Position numbers and translations under genes: made by a program. Shown piece by piece: positions 18,164 through 25,593 of a stretch of 64,000 nucleotides of DNA. The notes under the pieces were generated by a model that was not told where the DNA came from, ran no database searches, and saw only the letters and a list, made by a program, of their open reading frames with translations. The number at the start of each line of letters is the position of its first letter. Positions within the stretch are counted from its first letter, which is position 1. Source of the DNA: Fodinibacter sp963834965 (GTDB lineage: Bacteria; Actinomycetota; Actinomycetes; Actinomycetales; Dermatophilaceae); the NCBI GenBank assembly GCA_963834965.1, contig CAWIEI010000017.1, forward strand, positions 322,769 to 386,768, written 5' to 3'.

Positions 18164-19093
18164 ATGCCCATCCTCGACGACGTGACCCAGGCCGTCGGCA
18201 ACACCCCGCTCGTCCGGCTCAACCGGATCATCGACGGGGACGCGATCGTTGCCGCCAAGCTCGAGTTCTACAACCCCGCGAGCTCGGTGAAGGACCGCAT
18301 CGGCGTCGCGATCATCGACGCCGCGGAGGCGTCGGGTGACCTCAAGCCCGGCGGCACCGTCGTCGAGGCCACGTCGGGCAACACCGGCATCGCGCTGGCC
18401 ATGGTCGGCGCGGCTCGTGGCTACAAGGTCGTGCTGGCCATGCCCGAGTCGATGAGCAAGGAGCGCCGCGCCCTGCTGCGCGCCTACGGCGCCGAGCTGA
18501 TCCTCACCGACCCCTCCACCGGGATGAAGGGCGCGGTCGCCAAGGCCGAGGAGATCGTCGCCGAGCGCGAGGGGGCCGTGCTGGCCCGCCAGTTCGCCAA
18601 CGTCGCCAACCCCGAGATCCACCGCAAGACCACCGCGGAGGAGATCTGGAAGGACACCGACGGCGAGGTCGACATCGTCGTGGCCGGCATCGGCACCGGT
18701 GGCACGATCACCGGTGTCGGCCAGGTGCTGAAGTCGCGCAAGCCGAGCGTGCAGATCGTCGCCGTGGAACCCGAGGAGTCGCCGATCCTCAACGGTGGCG
18801 CCCCCGGCCCGCACAAGATCCAGGGCATCGGCGCGAACTTCGTGCCCGAGATCCTCGACACCACCGTCTACGACGAGGTCATCGACGTCAACGCCGAGAC
18901 CTCGGTGAAGTGGGCCCGCCGCGCCGCCACCGAGGAGGGCCTGCTCGTGGGCATCTCGTCCGGCGCCGCGCTGGCCGCGGCCAACCAGGTCGCCTCGCGA
19001 CCGGAGAACGCCGGCAAGACCATCGTCGTCATCATCCCGAGCTTCGGTGAGCGCTACCTGTCGACGATCCTGTTCGAGGGCCTCGTCGACTGA
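18164..19093 (+). CDS. cysK: Cysteine synthase A (O-acetylserine sulfhydrylase)
   Basis: The 309-residue PLP enzyme makes cysteine from O-acetylserine and sulfide. The PLP lysine lies in NPASSVKDR, the substrate loop is EATSGNTGIA, the phosphate-binding loop is GIGTGGTITG, and GISSGAA is near the C-terminus. The gene sits 1 nt before cysE, so the two steps of cysteine formation are co-expressed and the proteins can form the cysteine synthase complex. The 165-nt leader has AT-richer patches around 18040-18065 that are the likely promoter. Confidence 0.97.
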   Translation: MPILDDVTQAVGNTPLVRLNRIIDGDAIVAAKLEFYNPASSVKDRIGVAIIDAAEASGDLKPGGTVVEATSGNTGIALAMVGAARGYKVVLAMPESMSKERRALLRAYGAELILTDPSTGMKGAVAKAEEIVAEREGAVLARQFANVANPEIHRKTTAEEIWKDTDGEVDIVVAGIGTGGTITGVGQVLKSRKPSVQIVAVEPEESPILNGGAPGPHKIQGIGANFVPEILDTTVYDEVIDVNAETSVKWARRAATEEGLLVGISSGAALAAANQVASRPENAGKTIVVIIPSFGERYLSTILFEGLVD

Positions 19094-19094
19094 C

Positions 19095-19688
19095 ATGTCG
19101 ATCATCCGTGCTGCCCGGGCGACGGTTCGCGAGGACCTCGACGCCGCGATGCTGCGCGACCCTGCAGCAGAGACGCGCGCCGACGTCGCCGTGAACTCGC
19201 CCGGGCTGCACGCGATCTGGGCCTACCGGGGCCTGCACCGGCTGTGGCAGAAGCCCGGTGCCCGCCCGGTGGCGCGCGCCCTGTCTACCGTGGTGCGGTC
19301 GGTGACCGGCGTCGAGATCCACCCCGGGGCGCAGATCGGCCGGCGCTTCTTCATCGACCACGGGATGGGCGTCGTCATCGGCGCCACCGCCGTGATCGGT
19401 GACGACGTCATGCTCTACCACGGGGTCACGCTGGGCGGCCGGTCGCTGGCCCGCGGCACCAAGCGGCATCCGACCGTCGGCGACCGGGTCACCATCGGGG
19501 CGGGCGCCCGGGTGCTCGGTGACATCGAGATCGGCGACGACGTCCAGATCGGCGCGAACTCGGTTGTGGTGAAGCCGGTTCCGGCGGGTGCCGTCGCCAC
19601 CGGCATCCCGGCACGGGTCCGCTTCCCCCACTCGCCGACCGAGGACCCCTACGACGCGCTCTTCGCCGAGCCCGCGATCTTCATCTGA
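19095..19688 (+). CDS. cysE: Serine O-acetyltransferase
   Basis: The 197-residue protein acetylates serine with acetyl-CoA. It has the left-handed beta-helix hexapeptide repeats (IHPGAQIGRRFFIDHGMGVV; IGATAVIGDDVMLYHGVTLG) and the catalytic His/Asp segment FIDHG. The C-terminus ends in Ile (PAIFI), which fits the CysE tail that inserts into the CysK active site. It follows cysK by 1 nt. Its stop overlaps the convergent CHAT-protease gene by 8 nt. Confidence 0.95.
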   Translation: MSIIRAARATVREDLDAAMLRDPAAETRADVAVNSPGLHAIWAYRGLHRLWQKPGARPVARALSTVVRSVTGVEIHPGAQIGRRFFIDHGMGVVIGATAVIGDDVMLYHGVTLGGRSLARGTKRHPTVGDRVTIGAGARVLGDIEIGDDVQIGANSVVVKPVPAGAVATGIPARVRFPHSPTEDPYDALFAEPAIFI

Positions 19689-22236
19689 GCGCCGGCTCGC
19701 CGCCCGTCGCGCTCCAGTCGGAGCCGTAGAGGCAGAACACGCCCGCTGCGGGATGCTCGCGCACCACCCCGGCCCAGGCCTCGGCGGCATCGGCACCCGT
19801 CGACAACACCCGGTGGTAGGCGACCATCGCGTCGGCGGCGACCGAGTCGGCGACCGGCGACACCGCGGCCAGCACGCTCGTCGCCCCGAGCGCCATCAGC
19901 GCGATCGCCAGCCCAAGGGGTTCGTCACCGGGGCGGGTCGAGAACTGGCCGACATCGCACGCCGCCAGCGAAATGTGTTCTGCCGCAACCGGTCGGGGGA
20001 ACTCGTGTGCGAACACCGGTCCGTCGGCCAGCTGCACCGACGAGAACAGTGGGCTCTGTGCCTCGTGCACGCCGTGAGCGGCAAGGTGCACCACGCGCGA
20101 GCGGCCCAGGGCCGTCACGACTTCCTCGCTCGTCGCCGGCCGGTTGTCGGTGGCCACCGGGTCGGCCGACCAGAACCCACGCACCGCCCGGATCTCGGGG
20201 CCGGTGCGCGCCAGCCCGGGGCCGTAGAGAGCGGCGGCCGGAACGGACCAGCCGGCAGCCGAGCTGCGGGAGGGGCCGCGCACCCAGCGGGTGAGGGACG
20301 GCGCGACCGTGACCGGGCGACCCCGCAGGCTGGGGAGCAGGCTCCACGGCACGGCCGCCAGGGTGCCCGAAGGGATGACGACCACCCGGCGGTCGGCTGA
20401 GCGGCCCAGGGCCGGCCCGGCCGGGTTCAGGGTGGTGTCGACAGCGGCGAGTGACGCCGCGCTCGCCCGGTTCAGGGCCGCCTCCATGGGAGACCCCGGT
20501 GCCAGCATGGCCCGGGCCCGCAGGTCCCGCCGCAAGCGGGCCAGCTGCCGGCTCGCCACCGAGATGGTGCCGGTGCGCGACACCGCGAGGGCGCCGTCGT
20601 CGAGCACGATCGTCCACAGTTCGTCGCCCGTCTCGAAGAACTCCACCACGGTGGCGTCCCGGTCGGACGCGGCGGCGCGGGCCTCGTCGGCGTCGACGGG
20701 CGGGAGGGTGCCGGCCGAGCTCCCACCGACGGTCAGCGTCCATTCCCGTTGGGCCACGTGGTCCTCGAGCTGGGCGATCTCGCGGACGAGCTCCGCGGAG
20801 GCATGGCCCTCGCGCTCGGCCGCCACCCGCCGCAGCCGCCTGAGCTCCCGGGTCATCGCGGTGAGCTCGGGGTCGGTGGAGCTGGTGACCGGGTTGATCC
20901 GGTGCGAGATGGCACGCCACCGCTCGATGCTCGTGAGGATGCCGTCGCCGTCGTTGCCCTGGAGGGCGCGCTCGACGTCGAATGCGGCGAGCCGTCGTCC
21001 GTGCAGGGCCAGGGCGGCGCGCACGTCGAGGCTCGAGGACTGGAACTGGTGCGCCGCGAGCAGCCGGTTGCCGGTGGTGATGCGGCGCTCGGCCTCCACC
21101 TGCCGGCCCCGCGCGTGGTCGAGGCGGGCGCGGACGAGGGTCTCGTGGAGCCGGGCCGCGAGCGAGTCACGGTTGGTGCGCTCGAGCGTGGCCAGCCGCA
21201 GCTCGGCGCCGTCGACGTCGCCCGAGAGCAGCCGCGCCTCGGCCTCCAGCCGCACCGCCGCGCGGTCGGCGACCCTGCCGGTCGTCGCCTGCCCGTTGCG
21301 CCGCGCCAGCTCGGTGATGACGACTTCCAGGTCGTGTCCGGCAGCGACGTCGATCGTCGACCGGATCAGGGTGGCATCGCGCACCAGCTCCTCGACCTGC
21401 CGGGTGCGATAGGCGGCCAGGGCCGTGCGGATGTGTCGTCGGGCGCCGTCGAGGTCGTTGACGAGGAGGTCGCAGCGGGCCAGCCGCGCGCTGATCTCGC
21501 CCACTTCGAGCCGGTGGTCGTCGGAGCGTGCCGACTCCAGGGCGTCCTGCAGGACGCTGCGCGCCTTGTCGACCAGCCCCGCCTCGAGCAGCACCTCGGC
21601 GTGGTCGAGGCGGGCGCGGTCTCGGCTGACGGCGGCATCCATCCGGTCTGCAGCACGCATGAGCACGAGGGCCCGGGCGAGGTCTCCGTCGACGAAGGCC
21701 AGGCAGGCGAGGTTGTGCCGGGCCTTGAACTCCTGGTCGGCATACCCGTGAGTGGCAGCGATCTCGGCGGCGCGGGTGAGGTCGGCCTCGGCCGCGGCCA
21801 TGTGGCCGAGACCCAGGTGGGCCATACCCCGGTTGATCAGCAAGGCGCAGCGCTGGCTGGGGTTGAGGGCCTGCTCATCGTCGCCGACCCCGTTCAACGC
21901 CGCCAGGGATGCCGCCCAGTCGCCGCCGCGCACGTGGATCACGCCCTCCTGGACGTGGCTCAGGGCGACGAGCAGGCGGTCGTCGATGGCGGCTGCCTGC
22001 CCCCGTGCGTCGCGGAGCATCGTCAGGGCCGGCCCGAGGCCGTTGACCTCGAGCTCGGTCCAGGACCGGGTGATCAGCACCCGGATGCGAAGCCGCCCGG
22101 CATCGTCCCCGGTGGCGCCGTCGAGCGCTCCCACGGCCTGGTCGAGGTGCGCGACGGCATCCTCGAAGCGACCCACCTCGTTGGCGTGCCGCGCCGCGTT
22201 GAGGTGGGAGTCCGCGATGTCGACGGGATCCCGGAT
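19681..22236 (-). CDS. TPR-CHAT caspase-like protease, module A
   Basis: About 500 residues of TPR-like helical hairpins (for example DSHLNAARHANEVGRFEDAV; RGMAHLGLGHMAAAEADLTR) lead into a C-terminal CHAT domain. The catalytic dyad is intact: His in HLAAHGVH (about residue 721) and Cys in SLAACDVG (about 760). No signal peptide or membrane helix is seen, so it should be cytoplasmic. No ATG, GTG or TTG exists between the upstream stop (22245) and residue 25. I therefore place the start at ATC 22236, which follows a TAGGAG ribosome site by 5 nt; 851 residues. It is the last gene of a four-gene operon and parallels the module B copy. Substrate unknown; a neighbouring module protein is an obvious candidate. 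Confidence 0.85.
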   Translation of the reverse strand: MRDPVDIADSHLNAARHANEVGRFEDAVAHLDQAVGALDGATGDDAGRLRIRVLITRSWTELEVNGLGPALTMLRDARGQAAAIDDRLLVALSHVQEGVIHVRGGDWAASLAALNGVGDDEQALNPSQRCALLINRGMAHLGLGHMAAAEADLTRAAEIAATHGYADQEFKARHNLACLAFVDGDLARALVLMRAADRMDAAVSRDRARLDHAEVLLEAGLVDKARSVLQDALESARSDDHRLEVGEISARLARCDLLVNDLDGARRHIRTALAAYRTRQVEELVRDATLIRSTIDVAAGHDLEVVITELARRNGQATTGRVADRAAVRLEAEARLLSGDVDGAELRLATLERTNRDSLAARLHETLVRARLDHARGRQVEAERRITTGNRLLAAHQFQSSSLDVRAALALHGRRLAAFDVERALQGNDGDGILTSIERWRAISHRINPVTSSTDPELTAMTRELRRLRRVAAEREGHASAELVREIAQLEDHVAQREWTLTVGGSSAGTLPPVDADEARAAASDRDATVVEFFETGDELWTIVLDDGALAVSRTGTISVASRQLARLRRDLRARAMLAPGSPMEAALNRASAASLAAVDTTLNPAGPALGRSADRRVVVIPSGTLAAVPWSLLPSLRGRPVTVAPSLTRWVRGPSRSSAAGWSVPAAALYGPGLARTGPEIRAVRGFWSADPVATDNRPATSEEVVTALGRSRVVHLAAHGVHEAQSPLFSSVQLADGPVFAHEFPRPVAAEHISLAACDVGQFSTRPGDEPLGLAIALMALGATSVLAAVSPVADSVAADAMVAYHRVLSTGADAAEAWAGVVREHPAAGVFCLYGSDWSATGGEPALR

Positions 22237-22244
22237 CGGTTCTC

Positions 22245-22745
22245 CTACAGCTCTATCGCCGGCGTGATGATCGGGGGCGCCTCGGTGTCGTCGCGCCTGC
22301 GGAGGACGAAGCTGACCAACCCGCGCTCGACGCCGGTGAAGGTGAAGCGGCCCTCCTCGTCGACCACGGTGGTGCGGGTGCGGCCCCGCTCGCGGAGCTC
22401 GACCTCGACCTCTCCCTCGCTGACCCATCCGGCGAGGTCCGCGCGGGTCGAGCGGCCGTGCTCGATGGTGACCATCACGCTGAGACCCTCGCTGGCGAAG
22501 GTGACGGTGTCGGCGCGGTCGTAGTCCGTGCCCCGCACCGTCTCGAGCGTGGCGCTGGAGACGATCTCGGCGACCTCGGCCTCGAGGGCCGCGATCGACA
22601 TGGCGAACTTCACCCGGTCGAGCAGGTCGGCGGGGACGGGGTCGAGCAGCTCGTGGAGATGCCGTACCTGCATCAGAAGCTGGGCGTCGACGTCGTCGAG
22701 CGCGCCGGCGGCGAGGACGGTCTCGGGGTCCGGGGTGGCATTCAT
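22245..22745 (-). CDS. Small beta-sandwich (carboxypeptidase-regulatory-like) module protein, module A
   Basis: The 166-residue protein starts at an ATG overlapping the sigma stop (ATGA), with GGGAG upstream. The N-terminal half is helical (LMQVRHLHELLDPVPADLLD). The C-terminal half looks like a CarboxypepD_reg-type beta-sandwich (GWVSEGEVEVELRERG, DEEGRFTFTGVERGLVSFVL). The module B counterpart aligns over its length, sharing LSVMVT, GWV, EGRF/DGRF and PAIEL/PTVEI. No catalytic residues or export signal are seen. It lies between the sigma factor and the CHAT protease, so it could be an adaptor, a protease substrate or an anti-sigma; that is inference. Confidence 0.75.
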   Translation of the reverse strand: MNATPDPETVLAAGALDDVDAQLLMQVRHLHELLDPVPADLLDRVKFAMSIAALEAEVAEIVSSATLETVRGTDYDRADTVTFASEGLSVMVTIEHGRSTRADLAGWVSEGEVEVELRERGRTRTTVVDEEGRFTFTGVERGLVSFVLRRRDDTEAPPIITPAIEL

Positions 22746-23335
22746 GACGGCATCTCCCAACGCGGGTCGGTGGTCAGGGTGTGGCGGAGCTTGGCGAGGC
22801 AGCGCCCGCGGGTGGGGCCGATGCTGCCGACCGGCATCCCGAGCGCTTGGGCGACGGCTGCGTAGTCAGGGCGCTCGGCGAACGCGATGATCCGCAGCAG
22901 CGACCTGCACCGTTCCGGCAGCGAGGCGAAGTGCTGCCAGACGAGCCGGTCGTCGACATCCGCCAGCACGCTGGCCTCGGGCGACGGCGAGGTGTCGTCG
23001 GACTCCTGGTCGCGCACGTCGGCGTAGGTGGCCGGCTCCTCCCGGCGGCCTCGCGACGACGTGGTCCACGAGTCGCGCCGGGTCGTCGTGATGAGCCACT
23101 TGAGCACCGCCTGCGGGTCGGTGATGGCAGCGGCGTGCTCGACCAGCTTGAGCCAGGTGTTCTGCACGACGTCCTCGGCGGACTGCCTGGACAGACCCTG
23201 CTGGCGGGCGACGGACCAGAGCAGCGGGGTCACCTCGTCGACCAGGGTCAACATGCCGGAGGCGTCGCCGTCGCGGTAGGCGCGGAAGGAGTCGGCCGCC
23301 CGTACGGCCAGGCTCTCCGCACCGGTCTGCATCAT
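22742..23335 (-). CDS. ECF-like sigma-70 family factor, module A
   Basis: 197 residues; the first ATG of an ATGATG overlaps the S8 peptidase stop. Region 2 is visible (TLVDEVTPLLWSVARQQGLS, SAEDVVQNTWLKLVEH, VLKWLITTTRRDSW). Region 4 reads LPERCRSLLRIIAFAERPDY, then AAVAQALGMPVGSIGPTRGR. No region 1 or 3 domain is present and no conventional anti-sigma gene sits next to it. The paralogue in module B keeps the same overlaps and the same GPTRGRCLAKLR recognition-helix end, so both may read similar promoters, including the conserved ones upstream of each operon (inference). Confidence 0.9.
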   Translation of the reverse strand: MMQTGAESLAVRAADSFRAYRDGDASGMLTLVDEVTPLLWSVARQQGLSRQSAEDVVQNTWLKLVEHAAAITDPQAVLKWLITTTRRDSWTTSSRGRREEPATYADVRDQESDDTSPSPEASVLADVDDRLVWQHFASLPERCRSLLRIIAFAERPDYAAVAQALGMPVGSIGPTRGRCLAKLRHTLTTDPRWEMPS

Positions 23336-25161
23336 GCGCCGTCCTTGATGGCCCGCTCCACGATCCTGGTCAGCTTCTCGACCCGGGTGCCCGGGCCCTT
23401 GATGAACGGCTCCTCGCACATCATGTGCGCCATGTCGCCGGCGCAGGAGGGTGAGGCGAAGCTGCTGCCGCTCCAGATGCCGAACCCGCTGGAGTAGTCG
23501 TCGGGGTCGGGCGTGCCACGCTCGGGGCTGCCGTCCTGCTTCGGCACGTCCAGGCCCCCACGCAACGAGCCGTCGAAGGTCACCGGCATCGTGCTGACCG
23601 TGGCGACGCCGCACCGGTAGGTGAGCACCCAGTCACCGGTGTTGGAGAAGGCCGCGACGGTGCCGTCGTTGGGGTTCCGGGCGCCCACACTGACGACCGG
23701 CACCCGCTTGTTCTGGATGTCGTCGTCGTAGTAGCGAGCAAGTGCTGCGGGCCAGAACGGCAAGGTGGTTGCGCCGTTGCCCGCCGCCGCGACGACACAC
23801 ACGCCACGGTGCTGCAGGGCCCGGATCAGCCTGAACAGGCCCGCCTCGTCCACGATCGCGCTCGGGGTCTCGTGGTAGTAGCCGAAGGAGAGGCTGATCG
23901 CGTCGAGCGGGCCGTGCGTCGCCCGGTGGTCCAGGCCCATCCAGTGCCAGAGGAGCAGGCGGTGCAGGGCGTCGATGATGTCGGCCTCGTCGGCTGCACC
24001 GTCGCCGTACATGACCGGGACGATGACCAGCGTGGCGTTGGCGCAGTGCTGGCGCACCAGGCCGGCGATGAAGGTGCCGTGCCCGGACATGGGGTCGAGG
24101 AACCGGTTGACCAGGTCGAGGGTGACGCCGTCGACCTCGGGAGCCTCGCCAGGCTCGAACTCCACACCGATCCCCTTGCCCCCCACGCGCGGGTGGCGAA
24201 TGACGCGAGACCCCGGCTCGTCGAACCACGGGTGCTGGCCCAGGCCGGTGTCAAGGATCGCGACGTTCGGTGCCGGATCGCCGACGGGGGCGGGCGGCCC
24301 GAGGTGCAGCGCCACGGGGATGCGGCCGTCGGCGGACCCCGGGACGCCGACGCCCGAGCCGTAGCCGACGCCGGACCCGTAGCCGACGCCGCTGCCGTAG
24401 CCGACGCCGGACCCGTAACCCACACCGCTGCCGTAGCCGACGCCCGAGCCATAGCCCACACCGCTGCCGTAGCCGACGCCGGACCCGTAGCCCACCCCGG
24501 ACCCGTACCCGGTCGCCATCAAGATGTGGTTGAGCCCCCAGTGCGGCGCGTTACCGCCCTCGATGATCGGGATCGCTCTCTCGAACTCCTCGAACTCTTC
24601 CTGGCTCAGGCCGGCGCGGAACTTGTCCGGGTCCTCCCGGAACGCCGCGACCCGCTGCGCCTGACTGCGGGCGAACTGGAGCACCTGCCAGGCATCGAGC
24701 GGGGGCGCCAGCCGGCCGGGGTGCGGCACCAACTCCACGACGGTCTGCGCAACCGGGTCGAGGTCTTCCTCGTAGCCGAGGCGGATGGCGAGGTCGCGCA
24801 GGGTTTCCGGCGTGCGGTCCGCGGAGTCGCCCGAGTCCTCGTCACCGAGGTCGCTCGCCCGCGGCGGGTCGACGACCTCGGGGGTGAACGCGAACTGCGG
24901 AAGCGCACCGATCCGGGTCAGCTCTGCGATCGGGCCCGTGTTCAGGGGGCCATGCGGGAGGCCCGGGATGAAGAGGCGGTCGGCACGGTAGACCGTCGGG
25001 TGCGGCGGTTCGTCATCGCCGAGCACGTCGGCGGCATCCGGTGATAGCACCGTGGCCCGGAAGCGGCGGAAGGCCGAGGCGGGCACACCGAAGATGGGAA
25101 AGTTGTGCGCCGGCTCGCGCGGCTCATCACCCGACTGGTTCTCAGGGGTCGTCTCAGTCAT
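23332..25161 (-). CDS. Subtilisin-like S8 serine peptidase with GYGSGV repeats, module A
   Basis: 609 residues; start ATG with AGGAG upstream. The subtilase triad is intact: Asp in VAILDTGLG (about residue 303), His in SGHGTF (about 361), Ser in GSSFASP (about 566), with the oxyanion Asn in AAAGNGA. There is no signal peptide, so it is probably intracellular. The first 215 residues form an uncharacterised N-terminal region, followed by nine tandem GYGSGV units (residues about 218-271) that join it to the catalytic domain. First gene of module A. The Gly-rich segment may be a flexible linker, a pro-region or a self-assembly segment. Confidence 0.9.
   Translation of the reverse strand: MTETTPENQSGDEPREPAHNFPIFGVPASAFRRFRATVLSPDAADVLGDDEPPHPTVYRADRLFIPGLPHGPLNTGPIAELTRIGALPQFAFTPEVVDPPRASDLGDEDSGDSADRTPETLRDLAIRLGYEEDLDPVAQTVVELVPHPGRLAPPLDAWQVLQFARSQAQRVAAFREDPDKFRAGLSQEEFEEFERAIPIIEGGNAPHWGLNHILMATGYGSGVGYGSGVGYGSGVGYGSGVGYGSGVGYGSGVGYGSGVGYGSGVGYGSGVGVPGSADGRIPVALHLGPPAPVGDPAPNVAILDTGLGQHPWFDEPGSRVIRHPRVGGKGIGVEFEPGEAPEVDGVTLDLVNRFLDPMSGHGTFIAGLVRQHCANATLVIVPVMYGDGAADEADIIDALHRLLLWHWMGLDHRATHGPLDAISLSFGYYHETPSAIVDEAGLFRLIRALQHRGVCVVAAAGNGATTLPFWPAALARYYDDDIQNKRVPVVSVGARNPNDGTVAAFSNTGDWVLTYRCGVATVSTMPVTFDGSLRGGLDVPKQDGSPERGTPDPDDYSSGFGIWSGSSFASPSCAGDMAHMMCEEPFIKGPGTRVEKLTRIVERAIKDGA
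24349..24510 (-). repeat. Nine 18-nt tandem repeats encoding GYGSGV
   Basis: Nine in-frame 18-nt units lie in the module A S8 gene. The protein repeat is exact, but third codon positions vary (for example TCG/TCC/AGC for Ser). The amino-acid pattern is therefore being kept under selection, or the units are old enough for synonymous drift. Confidence 0.95.
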
Positions 25162-25207
25162 GTGCTGCTCCTGTGCGGCCGAGCCGTTGGGTGGATCCCC
25201 GCGGGTT

Positions 25208-25585
25208 CAGCGTAGTGATGAACATCGACACTGAACAGGAGTGCATCCAGGCCGCCCTGATACCTCGGACCTGCACTTTCGTCGCGCGCGCCCGCGAGCA
25301 CCGCGCGCTGCGGCGAGTGGTGGGCACGGCATCCGAAACAAAGTTCAGGATGCCGGGTATCACCGGGGCGGGACGCCGCTCCTCTATCCCGTCGGACCCT
25401 TTACCGGACCACGAACTCCGATCGGCTCGTTTCAGGGGCTTGCCGGTCGGCCGCGGAACCTCAGGGGCGTCACGGCACCGGGCTGCGAGAGCGCGGTGCA
25501 CCGGGACGACGGTTCCGCAACACGGGGATCGGCCACGCCGGGTGCAGCACCACAGGGGGTGCCGCACCCGGCGTGGCCGTCGTGC
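25208..25585 (-). promoter_or_regulatory. Conserved upstream region of module A (copy 1 of a duplicated noncoding segment)
   Basis: This 432-nt gap between module A and the end of module B has no convincing gene. About 378 nt of it match 31208-31588 at high identity, with indels that break any shared reading frame, so conservation is at DNA or RNA level. The best-conserved block near the S8 start is 25208-25241 (minus strand CTCCTGTTCA, 6-7 nt, then TCGATG and TCATCACTACGCTG), about 50-80 nt before the ATG, and is the likely promoter. Other shared blocks are CCCTGATAC (25255-25263), the CGGCATCC/GGATGCCG hairpin (25327-25355) and the 25531-25578 stem. Confidence 0.7.
25531..25578 (-). terminator. 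Strong hairpin terminator after module B CHAT gene
   Basis: A perfect 15-bp stem, GGCCACGCCGGGTGC (25531-25545) with GCACCCGGCGTGGCC (25564-25578), has a small nested hairpin in the loop. It begins 15 nt past the module B CHAT stop codon in the transcribed direction. It belongs to the duplicated segment; the copy at 31534-31581 follows the YtxH-like gene. Confidence 0.7.
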
Positions 25586-25593
25586 CCGTGCCC

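Noticed and set aside
24270..24533. CRISPR-like short tandem repeats inside the S8 gene
   Set aside because: The 18-nt units have no spacers and are in-frame protein repeats. No CRISPR array or cas gene was seen anywhere in the window.
25154..25567. A 137-codon minus-strand ORF in the gap upstream of module A
   Set aside because: Its product does not match the equivalent ORF in the duplicated gap beyond short stretches, because indels shift the frame. The DNA is conserved but not as protein.
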